A stretch of DNA of 64,000 bases from DASUPK01 sp963743575 (GCA_963743575.1 CAVUQC010000007.1:1626350-1690349); one strand, 5' to 3'; numbered from the stretch's first letter, positions 26,067 to 35,035 are shown. The notes: generated from the letters alone by a model not told the origin. Made by a program: numbers and translations.

Positions 26067-26171
26067 TCAGCTGACGATCTCAATGATGATCGAAGCCAAG
26101 GCGATCAAGCCGAGGATCCCGATAGCTACCGTCAGGTCCTTCTCGCCGATGGACTTGTTCGATTCGTTCAT
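26067..26171 (-). CDS. 34-aa single-helix membrane protein downstream of the permease
   Basis: Small gene, ATG at 26171 and TGA at 26067, 18 nt after the permease stop, with AGGAAAGG 10-17 nt before the ATG. The peptide begins MNESNKSIGEKD (polar), then LTVAIGILGLIALASIII (one membrane helix), and ends EIVS. The third-position GC bias and the clean polar-then-helix layout support a real gene. By analogy with the small subunits known for some symporters (for example MetS with MetP), it could stabilise or regulate the permease. No homology can be claimed from sequence alone. Confidence 0.6.
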   Translation of the reverse strand: MNESNKSIGEKDLTVAIGILGLIALASIIIEIVS

Positions 26172-26189
26172 CGTTTCCACTCGCCTTTC

Positions 26190-27770
26190 CTAGTCGCGCG
26201 TGACGACGTCTTCCTCCAGCGTGCTGACCGGACCCTGGTACTTGTTCTTCGCCGAGACCAGGTACCAAATGCCGAAGATCAGTGGCAGGATGATCGCGAA
26301 CGGCGTGTAGTTCACGTTCGCTGCATCGAATGACTCATTCCACGGCAGCCCCGTCGGGTCGTACGGCAAGTCGAGCGCGTAGACCACGACGACCACGAAG
26401 ATGATCGCCAGGATGTTGATCATCCTGTAACGCCGGCCCAGATTCCACGGTCCGGCCTGGAAGGCGTCACCCTTTCGCAGGCGCAGAAATACCGGAATGA
26501 TGTAGGCGAGATACAGGCCCACCGTGCAGATTCCGGTCAGCGCGAAGAACGCGAACGGGATGTCGTTCTTGCCGAACAGAGCCGGGATCGAGATCAGGAG
26601 CGAGAAGAACGAGACCGCGATCACCGCGTTGAACGGCACCCGGTCGCGATTGACCCGCCGGAACACCGTCCATCCGGGAATGGCTCGGTCGCGCGAGAAC
26701 GCGTACCAGGTCCGCGAGGCGCTGGTCAGGCCGGCAGCTCCGCAGAAGAATTGCCCGACCGTCGCGATCAACACCACCATCTTCGCGGCCCAGGGGTTAA
26801 GCGCGGAGTTGAAAATGCCGAATACCGCGCCGCCCGAGTCATCGACGGCGGTGACATTGGTGGCCGCGTAGAGGAACGCGAGCAGCACGAGCCAGCCGAT
26901 GATTGCCGAGAAGAAGATCGACCGCCAGACGCCCTGGGCGGCGCTGATTGCGGCGCCCTGAGTCTCCTCCGCCGTGTGGGCGGATGCGTCGTAGCCCGTC
27001 TGCGTGTACATCCCGAGCAGGAAGCCGACGGGGGCGACCAGGAACCAGAAGCCGAGACCGCCGGTGGCGCCCCCGAGGGTGCCACTCTCGTTGAAGCGGG
27101 TGCTGAAGACGAAGCTGGTGCTCTGGTGATGATCCGGCACGAAAATCAGCAGCCCGATGATCACCGCGGTGCCCAGCAGGTGCCAGCCCACCGAGATGTT
27201 GTTCATCAGCGCCAGCACGCGGTCGGCGAAGATGTTCACGACCGTGTAGAGCAACAGGATGATCAGGAAGAGCAAGAAGGTTTCGCCCAGGATGTGATTG
27301 GTGTCTCCGAAGTTCACGCCGAAGATGTTCAACCCGTACAGCTGCAGCAGGTTGAACAGGAAGAAAGCGCAGCCGTAGGCGACCGAGGCCACGATGCCAA
27401 GTAGGCCGACGATGTTGAACCAGCCGGTCATCCAGCTCCAGCCCTTGCCTCCGAGGTCGTGGGCCCACCAGTACGGGCCGCCCGCAGTCGGGTACCTCGA
27501 CGTCAGCTCGGCCATCGAGAGCCCGACCATGATCACGAAGAAGCAGATCACGGGCCAGCCGATCGACACCATGCTTGGTCCGCCGTGAAGCCAGGCGAAC
27601 GAGAACGTCGTGAATGTCCCCGCGAGGACCGAGATGATGGTGAACGAGATGGCGAAGTTGGTGAACGCGCTCCAACCTCGCGAGAGCTCCTGCTTGTAGC
27701 CGAGCTCTGCAAGCCGCTGCTCGTCCGCCCGGGTCTGGTCCACGTCGGAAATGCCCTCAGGTGGCGTCAC
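26190..27770 (-). CDS. APC superfamily amino acid/choline-type permease
   Basis: 526 aa from GTG at 27770, preceded by GGAGGGAGAAG; the longer frame from 27866 has no support. About twelve helices. The start of the membrane domain, WSAFTNFAISFTIISVLAGT, and the loop YPTAGGPYWWAHDLGG resemble the GABA/choline permease branch (yeast UGA4/HNM1-like) of the APC superfamily. The helix region SAHTAEETQGAA is also characteristic. It is the last large gene of a minus-strand run and is followed by the 34-aa membrane gene. The substrate is probably a small amine or amino acid. Confidence 0.88.
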   Translation of the reverse strand: MTPPEGISDVDQTRADEQRLAELGYKQELSRGWSAFTNFAISFTIISVLAGTFTTFSFAWLHGGPSMVSIGWPVICFFVIMVGLSMAELTSRYPTAGGPYWWAHDLGGKGWSWMTGWFNIVGLLGIVASVAYGCAFFLFNLLQLYGLNIFGVNFGDTNHILGETFLLFLIILLLYTVVNIFADRVLALMNNISVGWHLLGTAVIIGLLIFVPDHHQSTSFVFSTRFNESGTLGGATGGLGFWFLVAPVGFLLGMYTQTGYDASAHTAEETQGAAISAAQGVWRSIFFSAIIGWLVLLAFLYAATNVTAVDDSGGAVFGIFNSALNPWAAKMVVLIATVGQFFCGAAGLTSASRTWYAFSRDRAIPGWTVFRRVNRDRVPFNAVIAVSFFSLLISIPALFGKNDIPFAFFALTGICTVGLYLAYIIPVFLRLRKGDAFQAGPWNLGRRYRMINILAIIFVVVVVYALDLPYDPTGLPWNESFDAANVNYTPFAIILPLIFGIWYLVSAKNKYQGPVSTLEEDVVTRD

Positions 27771-27920
27771 TGCTCTTCTCCCTCCGTCGCGGCCCCGCCC
27801 ACGTCCTTGCGGGCGCGACCATATATGCCGGAATGGTGTGGACCCTATGTGCGGAAGCGGACACACGTCAAGGCCGATTTCCGCAAATTGAGGATGTCTG
27901 GTGGATGTTGTACGTATCGG

Positions 27921-28640
27921 CTAGGCGGGGCCACGGGCGAGGCCCAATCGTCGGAGTAGTCCCGCCAGGGAGGGTCTATGCCGGCGCCTCGGCTGGGAGA
28001 TGCGCTCCAGCGAGCCCACCGTCTGCGGCTCGAGTTCCTCGAGGTGGGTGACCAGGGCGATGAATGCCTGAGCGGTGGTGAGCGCGTCGCCGTCGGCGTG
28101 GTGCGGGCGGTGCACCGGGAGGCCGAGCTCACGGGCCATCGCGGAGAGGCCGATCGGATCGCTCTTGGCGGCCGGCCGCCGGCGGAGCCGACGGAGCTCG
28201 CGGTCGAGCATGGCCGTGTCGATGAAGAGATTGCGCACATTCAGTCCGTGCTTCCCCAGGGCGCTATGCAGAAATTTTCGCTCGACGGTCGCAACGTGGG
28301 CGACGATCGGCCTGCCGGTGACCGCCTCGAGCAGCCCGTCGAGGTGCTCGTTGAGTGGGTCGGCCCCCTCGAGATCGGTCTCGCGCAGACCATGGATGCG
28401 GATGGATTCGGCATCCGGCATTCGCTGCGGTTGCACGAGCTCGTAGCGGGCGTCCGCCAGGCCGACCCGTCCGCCGGCCACGGTCACTGTCGCGAACGAG
28501 ATGATCTCGTCGGCGGCGTGGTCGAGCCCGGTCGTCTCGAAGTCGAGCACGGTGAAGGCGGCCTCGCGCCACGGGGTGCTCGAGCGGGGCATCGGGGTCT
28601 CCCGGTAGGCCCGGGCCGCGTCTGAGCTGGCCTCGACCAC
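27921..28640 (-). CDS. DEDDh-type 3'-5' exonuclease (DnaQ/PolC epsilon-like)
   Basis: 239 aa from GTG at 28640. Exonuclease III motif: AFTVLDFETTGLD (Asp and Glu of ExoI), motif II around HVATVERKF, and HHADGDALTTAQA (His and Asp of ExoIII, the DEDDh form). Relatives proofread or trim DNA or RNA 3' ends, but stand-alone copies next to cNMP/CBS/DUF294 proteins are a recurrent pair whose role is unclear. It is 3 nt from that gene's stop here, keeping the pairing. The C-terminus is basic (RRRHRPSLAGLLRRLG). Confidence 0.88.
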   Translation of the reverse strand: MVEASSDAARAYRETPMPRSSTPWREAAFTVLDFETTGLDHAADEIISFATVTVAGGRVGLADARYELVQPQRMPDAESIRIHGLRETDLEGADPLNEHLDGLLEAVTGRPIVAHVATVERKFLHSALGKHGLNVRNLFIDTAMLDRELRRLRRRPAAKSDPIGLSAMARELGLPVHRPHHADGDALTTAQAFIALVTHLEELEPQTVGSLERISQPRRRHRPSLAGLLRRLGLARGPA

Positions 28641-28643
28641 GGG

Positions 28644-30485
28644 CTAGCGAGGGGAGAGTTCGCTCGTCATCGAGCGCTGGACGCCAGCGACTTCCCTGAA
28701 GGCGTCGCGCAGGTATCGCCTGGTGAGCGGATCGAGTTCCCGCGGGTCGATGACGTCGTCAGGCTCCCTGCCGGCCTCGAGCTGCCCCACCTGGTGCTCG
28801 AGCCGGAGCGCGCTGAACAGCTCGTATGCTTCTTCGAGGATCCGGGTTTGGGTCACCTGGATGACGCCCTCGGCCGCCGCCAACCGGAGCCGCTCGAGCG
28901 TCGGGGTGACGCGGACGCCTGCGCGCAGGGCCGCGTAGCGCGCGAGGTCGACGATCGGCAACAGCCCGCCGTGCTTGATGTCGAAGGTTCTCCTCAAGCC
29001 GGTCGGGGGCTTCGCGGCCAGAGCAAGGCGAAGCATCCAGCGTTCGAGGACGTCGCGCGAGCCGGCCTCGAAGAGGAGCTGCTTGACGTCGAGGCCGCGG
29101 TGCGGGCCGTAGACGATCCGGCCGTCGAGCAGGATGGACGTCGCGATCAGAACACGGTTTTCCGTTGGGTGCGCCAGCCATTGCTCGATCGCTCGCTGCC
29201 AGTCCTCGATCGAGCTCGCGGAGAAGGTGCCCGAGGCGGTCACGCCGTGGGGGTCGAGGCGCCAGCCTACGACTCGGACGCAGTCGGCCACGCTCGCGGC
29301 GATCCCGTGCATGTACTCCGTGGTCCGAACCGTCGCGAGGCTGCGGCTCGCGTTCGAGGAGAGCGGGTCGGAATCCGGAGCATTCCGCCAGGCCATACCC
29401 GAGTCGACATCGGAGGAGGGAACCGGCTCCCGCCGGCCGTGGCTGCCTAGCGACATAAAGCAGAACTCGGCTGGAGGGGGACCTTGCGAGTCGATCGCGA
29501 GCTCGATGATTCGAGCGATGAGTGCGTCCGCCACGGCCGAGATCACATCGCTGACCTGCGTCGGGGAGAGCTCCGCGCGTTGGAGCGCGATCACCGTCGA
29601 TCGCAGCCGGCTGGCGGCGTCGCTCAGGTCACGCTGGGTCCTCGCCGCGGCAATCGCCCGGCGCAAGACGAAAGGCGACCGGGTCTCCGCGGCGATCAGA
29701 TCGATCCCGACGATCACACCGAGCAGCTCGGATCGGGCCGAGAAGACCGGTACGTGCCTGATGTTGTTGTCCAGCATGGCCAACATCACGTCCGCTCCCG
29801 TTTGATCGGCCCCCACTCCGATGACGGGCGAGCTCATTGCCGAGGAGACCGGGTCATCCGGCGAGAGAGGGCCGGCCACGACGCCCACGCGCAGATCGCG
29901 GTCGGTGACGATCCCGTAATCCCCGTTGCCGAGCTCGATGAGCACGGAGCTCACCTCCCTGGTGTTCATCATCCGCGCCGCCTCCCTCAGGCTCGTGTCC
30001 GGCTTGCAGCTGACCGCGGGACCTCGCACCAGGGACGCCGCAGGCTGTTGGGCGACCTCGGGGCTGGGGGGGACGGCATCATCTCGAGACGAACGCCCGG
30101 CACGATTGAGAAGTGAGCGGGTCAGGAACCGCAGGCTCGAGGGGCGGCCGAGCAGCGGAATGACTTCCTCCGCGGGCAGCGAGTAGCAGAGGGTGTCCTC
30201 ACTCGCCCGGGCCTCGTTCTTCGCAGGGAGGCCGGAGAGCACCGAGGGATGCCCGAACATCTCGCCTTCGCCGAGCACGTCGATGACGGTCCCGCGGTCG
30301 ACCAACTCGACGGACCCGCGCCTGATCACCCTGATCCGTCCCTGGGAGAGCCTCCCCTGCGGAACGATCGTGGTGCCGGCGGGAAAGAACTCCACCTCGG
30401 TCTTGGCGGCGAGCGCCTCGAGCGCTGCCTCGTCGAGCCCGCTGAAAGGGTCTCGCCCCCCCAGGAACTCGGCGATGTCGTGCAT
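28644..30485 (-). CDS. cNMP-binding, CBS-pair and DUF294 nucleotidyltransferase-like protein
   Basis: 613 aa. Residues 1-130 form a cyclic-nucleotide-binding domain (FSGLDEAALEALAAKTEVEF, GEGEMFGHPSVLSGLPAKN). About 160-280 is a CBS pair (SLREAARMMNTREVSSVLIE, NIRHVPVFSARSELLGVIVG). From 330 is a DUF294 putative nucleotidyltransferase with LGSHGRREPVPSSDVDSGM (the G-S-x-G-R-x-E and D-x-D pattern of GlnD-type enzymes), followed by the DUF294 C-terminal helical domain. Predicted to modify a protein or nucleotide in response to cAMP/adenylate levels. The pairing with the exonuclease is conserved in many bacteria, often beside acetate or solute symporters. Confidence 0.9.
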   Translation of the reverse strand: MHDIAEFLGGRDPFSGLDEAALEALAAKTEVEFFPAGTTIVPQGRLSQGRIRVIRRGSVELVDRGTVIDVLGEGEMFGHPSVLSGLPAKNEARASEDTLCYSLPAEEVIPLLGRPSSLRFLTRSLLNRAGRSSRDDAVPPSPEVAQQPAASLVRGPAVSCKPDTSLREAARMMNTREVSSVLIELGNGDYGIVTDRDLRVGVVAGPLSPDDPVSSAMSSPVIGVGADQTGADVMLAMLDNNIRHVPVFSARSELLGVIVGIDLIAAETRSPFVLRRAIAAARTQRDLSDAASRLRSTVIALQRAELSPTQVSDVISAVADALIARIIELAIDSQGPPPAEFCFMSLGSHGRREPVPSSDVDSGMAWRNAPDSDPLSSNASRSLATVRTTEYMHGIAASVADCVRVVGWRLDPHGVTASGTFSASSIEDWQRAIEQWLAHPTENRVLIATSILLDGRIVYGPHRGLDVKQLLFEAGSRDVLERWMLRLALAAKPPTGLRRTFDIKHGGLLPIVDLARYAALRAGVRVTPTLERLRLAAAEGVIQVTQTRILEEAYELFSALRLEHQVGQLEAGREPDDVIDPRELDPLTRRYLRDAFREVAGVQRSMTSELSPR

Positions 30486-30489
30486 CAGG

Positions 30490-30870
30490 TCAGCCGGTGA
30501 TCGCCGATGCGGCTTGCTCGACCGTCGGCCGAATGGGAATCACCCGGTCGATGCCCATCACGGTGAGGATGCGAAGGATCTGCTCGCCGGAGGCCGCCAC
30601 TGCCAGGTGCTCGGATCCCTCGTCCGAGTTCTGAGCCTCTCGCGACAGCAGCAAGGCCCGGATACCGCTCGAGTCGATGAACTCGCATTCGGTCAGATCG
30701 ACCACGATCCCGGCCGAGTCGGCGGCGACGGCCGTGCGAAGCTCCCCGCGGAGCTCCTCCTCGTGGGACATGTCGACCTCGCCCGCAACACGTACCACCC
30801 GGACCCGCCCGGGACCGGGCCCAGAGTTGATCTCGAACTGCGGAATGTCTGCGCTTGGAGTTGCCGACAT
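30490..30870 (-). CDS. STAS domain anti-anti-sigma factor
   Basis: 126 aa. A single STAS domain: RVVRVAGEVDMSHEEELRGE at the start and the phosphorylatable serine in CEFIDSSGIRALLLS. Such proteins bind an anti-sigma kinase when unphosphorylated and release the sigma factor. No anti-sigma kinase or sigma factor is next door, so it probably acts in a partner-switching network encoded elsewhere. It ends 4 nt before the DUF294 gene, in the same operon. Confidence 0.88.
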   Translation of the reverse strand: MSATPSADIPQFEINSGPGPGRVRVVRVAGEVDMSHEEELRGELRTAVAADSAGIVVDLTECEFIDSSGIRALLLSREAQNSDEGSEHLAVAASGEQILRILTVMGIDRVIPIRPTVEQAASAITG

Positions 30871-30930
30871 GCGTTCCCCCTAGGCCAACAACTAGGTGAA
30901 TCACATGGTACTCGCGTGGAGTTCGTGCCA

Positions 30931-31359
30931 CTAGCCGAGGTCAAGTGCGGAGCGTGCTCTGCTGACTGCCGCCTCCACGCTTCCGTTGGATCCCAAGAAC
31001 ACGGGGGAGCCGCCGTCGCGCACCAGCCGGTCGGCCAGGATCACCCCGCGCGGGTTCACGGGTGTGTTTCCCTCGAGCACGTCGGCGAGATCTCGGATTG
31101 CGGCTCGAGACTGGACCAGGTCGAACTCCCTGAGAAAGATCTGCGCCCTCATGAAGTTCTTCCTGGCGTGCTCGGCCGCATCGAGCATCTCCCTGAGCGC
31201 CCGGGCGACCTCTTTGCGGTAACTGGGATCGAGAAGCTCAGCGCTTCGTGCCTTTGCCAGCCTGCTTCCATCGGGACGATCACCGGAGAGCAGACGTTCG
31301 TCGAGGCTGCGCGCGCGAAGTCTCGCCAGGGTCCGATCCCAAAAGCCGGGGCTTTCCAC
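30931..31359 (-). CDS. Hypothetical protein in GGDEF-EAL/STAS operon
   Basis: 142 aa, GTG start at 31359. Mostly helical and charged, no membrane helix or signal peptide (DPSYRKEVARALREMLDAAE, RAQIFLREFDLVQSRAAIRD). No cysteine motif or known domain found. It sits 27 nt after the GGDEF-EAL gene and 60 nt before the STAS gene, so shares their transcript. Could be an adaptor in the signalling cluster, but this is context only. Confidence 0.6.
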   Translation of the reverse strand: MESPGFWDRTLARLRARSLDERLLSGDRPDGSRLAKARSAELLDPSYRKEVARALREMLDAAEHARKNFMRAQIFLREFDLVQSRAAIRDLADVLEGNTPVNPRGVILADRLVRDGGSPVFLGSNGSVEAAVSRARSALDLG

Positions 31360-31386
31360 ATCCGTGAGTCTCGCGTAACCGGCGGA

Positions 31387-33789
31387 TCAGCGGAACGTCG
31401 GCATCGGCTGGTCGAGCAGCCGCTCGACGTATTCGACAGCAACCGGCTTCGAGAAGTGGAAGCCCTGGGCAAACCCGCAGCCGAGCGCTCTCGCCATCCG
31501 TACCTGCTGCTCGGACTCCACGCCCTCGGCGACCACGCCGATGCCGATCGTGTCCGCCATCTCGTTGACCGCCCGGACGATCGCGGCGTCGTGCGAGCCC
31601 TCCGCGAGGTTCTCGACGAAGCTGCGATCGAGCTTGATCATCGAGAGGGGCAGGCGCTTCAGATAGCCGAGCGATGAGAAGCCGACGCCGAAGTCGTCCA
31701 GGACCAGCCGGACCCCGAGGCCCTTGAGCGACTCGAGGGTTCGCTCGACGAACTCGGTGTCATCGAGCAGCGTGGTCTCGGTGAGCTCGAGCCACAGGCT
31801 TGACGGATCGATCCGGTTCGCTCGCACCGACCCCTCGATGTGGGAGAGCAGATCGGGGTCGGCGATCTGGCGCCCGGAGAGGTTGACCGCGACCGAGATG
31901 GGCGCGGAGTCGGGATTCAGCTGCTGCCACGCGGCTGCCTGGCGACAGGCTTGCTCGATCACCCAGCGCCCGATCGGCACGATCAGCCGGGACTCCTCGG
32001 CGACCGGGATGAAGCCGATCGGCCCGACGAGCCCGCGGTCGGGATGGTTCCAGCGCAGCAGCGCCTCCAGGGCGACGATCGATCCGTCGCTGAGCTTGAT
32101 CACCGGCTGGTAGTGGAGCTCGAGCTCCTCGCGCTGGATCGCGCGCCGGAGGTCGTTCTCGATCTGCATGTGCTCGATCACGCGAGAGCGCATGATTTCG
32201 TCGAAGATCTCATAGCCGCCACGCCCATGCTCCTTGGCGCGATAGAGGGCGGCGTCGGCGTCACGGATCAGGGCCTCGGGCGGCTCCTTGCCTTCGCCGA
32301 TCGCAATGCCGACGCTCGCGCTCACGAAGTGCTCCCGCTCGCGCAGGATGAAGGGATGGGTGAGGGCCTCGGCGATGCGCTCCGCGATGCGAGTCGCGCC
32401 CCGCTCGTTCCCGATGTCCTCGGCCAGCACCGCGAACTCATCGCCGCCGAAGCGAGCGACCGTGTCTCCCGGCCGCAGGGCCTGCTCGATCCGGGGGGCC
32501 ACCGCGGCGAGGAGCTCGTCGCCGGCCGCGTGTCCGAGGCTGTCGTTGACGAGCTTGAACTGGTCGAGATCGAGGAAGAGCACCGCGACAGCCGTCTCGC
32601 GTCGGGCCGCCGCCGAGAGTCCGTGCTGCAGCCGGTCGAGGAAAAGGTTGCGGTTGGGGAGCCCGGTGAGCGGGTCGTGGAGCGCCTCGTGCCGGGTGTG
32701 CTCCTCGTTTCGCCTGCGCTCGATTCCGTTGGCGAGCACGTTGGCGATCGCCTGCATGAAGGAGATGTCGTCCTGGGTGAACCTGTTCGGGATGCGCGAG
32801 CCGACCCCGAGCACGCCGTAGGGATCGCCCTTTGCCTTGATCAGCACGGCGGCCGCGCTGCGCATTCCCGTGTCCACCTGCAGCTTCGACTCGCGGAAGC
32901 GGTTCTCCGTCTCCCAGTCGTCCACGACGACCGGCTCTCCGGTGGCGAGCGCGTAGCCGGACTGCGACTCGTGCCCGGTGGGAACCCGCGCCTCCCCGAC
33001 GTCCGGGAGACCGATCCCTGAGATCAACAGCAGCTCGTCGCCGCCCGACAGCAGCTTGAGGATGGCGCCGATGTCGATGTCGAGGACCCGGTCCATGAGC
33101 GCGACTGCCTCGTCCGAGAGTGCGTCGATGTCGGTGCCCTCGAGCGCGAGTTGGCCGAACTGTGCCACGGCCGTCTGCTGACGGGTCAGCCTGCGGCTGG
33201 TCTCCTCGCTGCGCTCCCTGGCGACGACCGTCTCGCTGAGGGTGTTGCGTTGCCTTGCCAGGTTGCGAGCCTCCCACGTTCCCAACAGACCGACGCAGAC
33301 CATCGCGAACAGGCCGAAGCCGCCGAGGGGCAGGCCGCCGCCAACGGCGAAGGCAAGTATCGAGAAGGCCGCGAGGTCCGCTACGCCGACCACCACGATC
33401 GCTCGGGGCGTGTAGGAGAGGGCCGCGAAGAGGAAGGGGAGGACCAGGAGCAGGATGTACGGGCTGGTCGACCCGCCGTCCAATCCGGCGATCAGCCCGA
33501 GCAGCAGGATGTCGCCGAGCGACCAGGTGACGAAGAAGAGATCCGCGTAGCGGCTGCGGACGATCCGCTCGCCGGGTAGCGCCAGGACCAGGGGAACGCT
33601 GAGCAGACCGAGTGCGCTCGCCGCCACGATCAGGTCACGGTGCGGCCCGCTCCAGGTGTGCAGCGCGTAGGCGGCCGAGCCGACACAGCCGATGACCGTG
33701 AGCCAGATACCGACACGGATGGAGTCCAGCCGGCCGCGGATTTCCTGCTCGGCGACGCCGCCGGTCTCCGCTGGTGCTCTCTCCCTCAT
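31387..33789 (-). CDS. Membrane GGDEF-EAL protein with GAF domain
   Basis: 800 aa. Residues 25-170 contain about six helices (WLTVIGCVGSAAYALHTW through GLFAMVCVGLLGTW), then a coiled segment, a GAF domain (about 215-355) and a GGDEF domain with intact GGDEFAVL and DPLTGLPNRN. The EAL domain is also complete: EALLRWNHPDRG, ELTETTLLDD, DDFGVGFSSLGYLKRLPLSM, KLDRSFV, VVAEGVE. Both active sites look competent, so it may make and break c-di-GMP, switched by the GAF or membrane input. First gene of the minus-strand run ending with the permease. Confidence 0.93.
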   Translation of the reverse strand: MRERAPAETGGVAEQEIRGRLDSIRVGIWLTVIGCVGSAAYALHTWSGPHRDLIVAASALGLLSVPLVLALPGERIVRSRYADLFFVTWSLGDILLLGLIAGLDGGSTSPYILLLVLPFLFAALSYTPRAIVVVGVADLAAFSILAFAVGGGLPLGGFGLFAMVCVGLLGTWEARNLARQRNTLSETVVARERSEETSRRLTRQQTAVAQFGQLALEGTDIDALSDEAVALMDRVLDIDIGAILKLLSGGDELLLISGIGLPDVGEARVPTGHESQSGYALATGEPVVVDDWETENRFRESKLQVDTGMRSAAAVLIKAKGDPYGVLGVGSRIPNRFTQDDISFMQAIANVLANGIERRRNEEHTRHEALHDPLTGLPNRNLFLDRLQHGLSAAARRETAVAVLFLDLDQFKLVNDSLGHAAGDELLAAVAPRIEQALRPGDTVARFGGDEFAVLAEDIGNERGATRIAERIAEALTHPFILREREHFVSASVGIAIGEGKEPPEALIRDADAALYRAKEHGRGGYEIFDEIMRSRVIEHMQIENDLRRAIQREELELHYQPVIKLSDGSIVALEALLRWNHPDRGLVGPIGFIPVAEESRLIVPIGRWVIEQACRQAAAWQQLNPDSAPISVAVNLSGRQIADPDLLSHIEGSVRANRIDPSSLWLELTETTLLDDTEFVERTLESLKGLGVRLVLDDFGVGFSSLGYLKRLPLSMIKLDRSFVENLAEGSHDAAIVRAVNEMADTIGIGVVAEGVESEQQVRMARALGCGFAQGFHFSKPVAVEYVERLLDQPMPTFR

Positions 33790-33884
33790 TACGCTGGACG
33801 TTCCCTTCCCGATGGCTCCGATAGCTTCCCGGAGCGGCCGAGCCGCGACATCCGCACTACTGGGGAGATACTGAGGGCCAGCAA

Positions 33885-34346
33885 ATGTACGACCAGCACG
33901 ACGTCGAGACGCTCGAACGTCAATTCAACGCCGCAATGGAGGAGGCCGACACCGGCACTGCGCTGGACGCGGTGAGGCGCATATATGACGAATTCGACCG
34001 GGGAGGGGCCGGGCTTGAGGCCCTGCTGCACCCTGACTTTCAGATTCGCATGGAGACCGTCTTCATCGACGGCAAGGCCTACAAGGGAGTCCGCGGGTTT
34101 GCGAACTGGCGGAGCGACATGGAGAAGCTGTTCGAGAAGGACAGCTTCAAGCCCGAGGGGCTGCGCGCCGCCGCCGACGGGCGCTGGGTCGTCCTGGGCC
34201 GGCTCCAGATCACCGAGAAGGAGAGCGGCGACGACCTCGACGTCCCGCTCGCCCACGTCCTCGAGCAACGCGACCGCAAGGTGGCGAGCCTGACCGCGTA
34301 CTCCGAGCCGTCAGCGGCGCTGGAGTCGGTCGATCTGCCGGTCTAG
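33885..34346 (+). CDS. SnoaL-like/NTF2-fold protein
   Basis: 153 aa. Layout and motifs suit the SnoaL-like polyketide-cyclase/NTF2 fold: an N-terminal helix pair (ALDAVRRIYDEF), LLHPDFQIRMETVFIDGKAY, and YKGVRGFANWRSDMEKLFE, then beta strands (WVVLGRLQITEKESGDDLDV). No catalytic residue set can be assigned. Such small proteins are ketosteroid-isomerase-like enzymes or binding domains. It runs directly into the methyltransferase frame downstream, and its stop (34344-34346) lies inside that frame's likely 5' end. Confidence 0.75.
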   Translation: MYDQHDVETLERQFNAAMEEADTGTALDAVRRIYDEFDRGGAGLEALLHPDFQIRMETVFIDGKAYKGVRGFANWRSDMEKLFEKDSFKPEGLRAAADGRWVVLGRLQITEKESGDDLDVPLAHVLEQRDRKVASLTAYSEPSAALESVDLPV

Positions 34347-34998
34347 CGGCCACCCGCGCAAGCAGCTCCGCCTTCACCTCGGGTGCGGCGGGAACTATCT
34401 CGACGGGTACCGGAACATCGACCTGCCGCCTGAGAATCAGGGTGTCCAAGACGGCATCCACCCGGACGAGTTCGCAGACATCACTCAGCTCGACTATCGA
34501 CCCGGTTCCGTCGATGAGATCAGGCTCCACCACGTCTTCGAGCACTTTGAGAGGCCAACCGCCCTCAGGCTGCTGATCGATTGGCACACCTTCCTGCGCC
34601 CCGGCGGCCTTCTCTGGATCGAGACCCCGGACTTTCGAAGAAGCTCCCTGGCCTTTCTGCTTCGTCCGACCTCGCGTAGCCGTCTGAAGGTGCTTCGCCA
34701 CCTCTACGGTTCGCAGGAGGCCAACTGGGCAGTCCACAGGGAGGGTTGGTACGCAGGCCGATTCCGCCACCACCTCGAGGCTCTGGGATTCGAGCACGTG
34801 AGGTGCAGGCGGACCCGCTGGCGCGGAACGTTCAATCTGCACGCAACGGCGAGGAAAGCTGCGGCACCCCTTTCGCGCGAGGAACTGGTCGTTAGGGCCG
34901 AGTCGCTCCTGCGGTTGTCGCTGGTCGATGATGGCGACAGCGAACGCCGGATCCTCGAGGGATGGATGCGCGAACTGAACTCGAACCAGGAGAGGTAG
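34333..34998 (+). CDS. SAM-dependent methyltransferase with no canonical start codon
   Basis: The frame is open from 34294 to the stop at 34996 and clearly coding: RLHLGCGGNYLDGYRNIDLP (SAM-binding motif I, residues about 13-32 from 34333), HHVFEHFERPTALRLLIDWH, LRPGGLLWIETPDFRRSS. This is the class I methyltransferase type often linked to glycan or lipid metabolism. There is no ATG, GTG or TTG before 34690, well past motif I. An ATC at 34333, with GGAG 7 nt upstream, is the best guess. Alternatives are an indel near 34350 that joins it to another frame, or a damaged start. Confidence 0.7.
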   Translation: MCRSSGHPRKQLRLHLGCGGNYLDGYRNIDLPPENQGVQDGIHPDEFADITQLDYRPGSVDEIRLHHVFEHFERPTALRLLIDWHTFLRPGGLLWIETPDFRRSSLAFLLRPTSRSRLKVLRHLYGSQEANWAVHREGWYAGRFRHHLEALGFEHVRCRRTRWRGTFNLHATARKAAAPLSREELVVRAESLLRLSLVDDGDSERRILEGWMRELNSNQER

Positions 34999-35005
34999 GC
35001 CACGA

Positions 35006-35035
35006 CGAACGGGCCCCGCTCAGAGGGCCCGTTCG
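35006..35035. terminator. Bidirectional terminator hairpin
   Basis: CGAACGGGCCC-CGCTCAGA-GGGCCCGTTCG, a perfect 11-bp stem with 8-nt loop, 8 nt after the methyltransferase stop and 64 nt from the end of the convergent minus-strand gene. Serves both transcripts; it has no U-tract. Confidence 0.8.
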
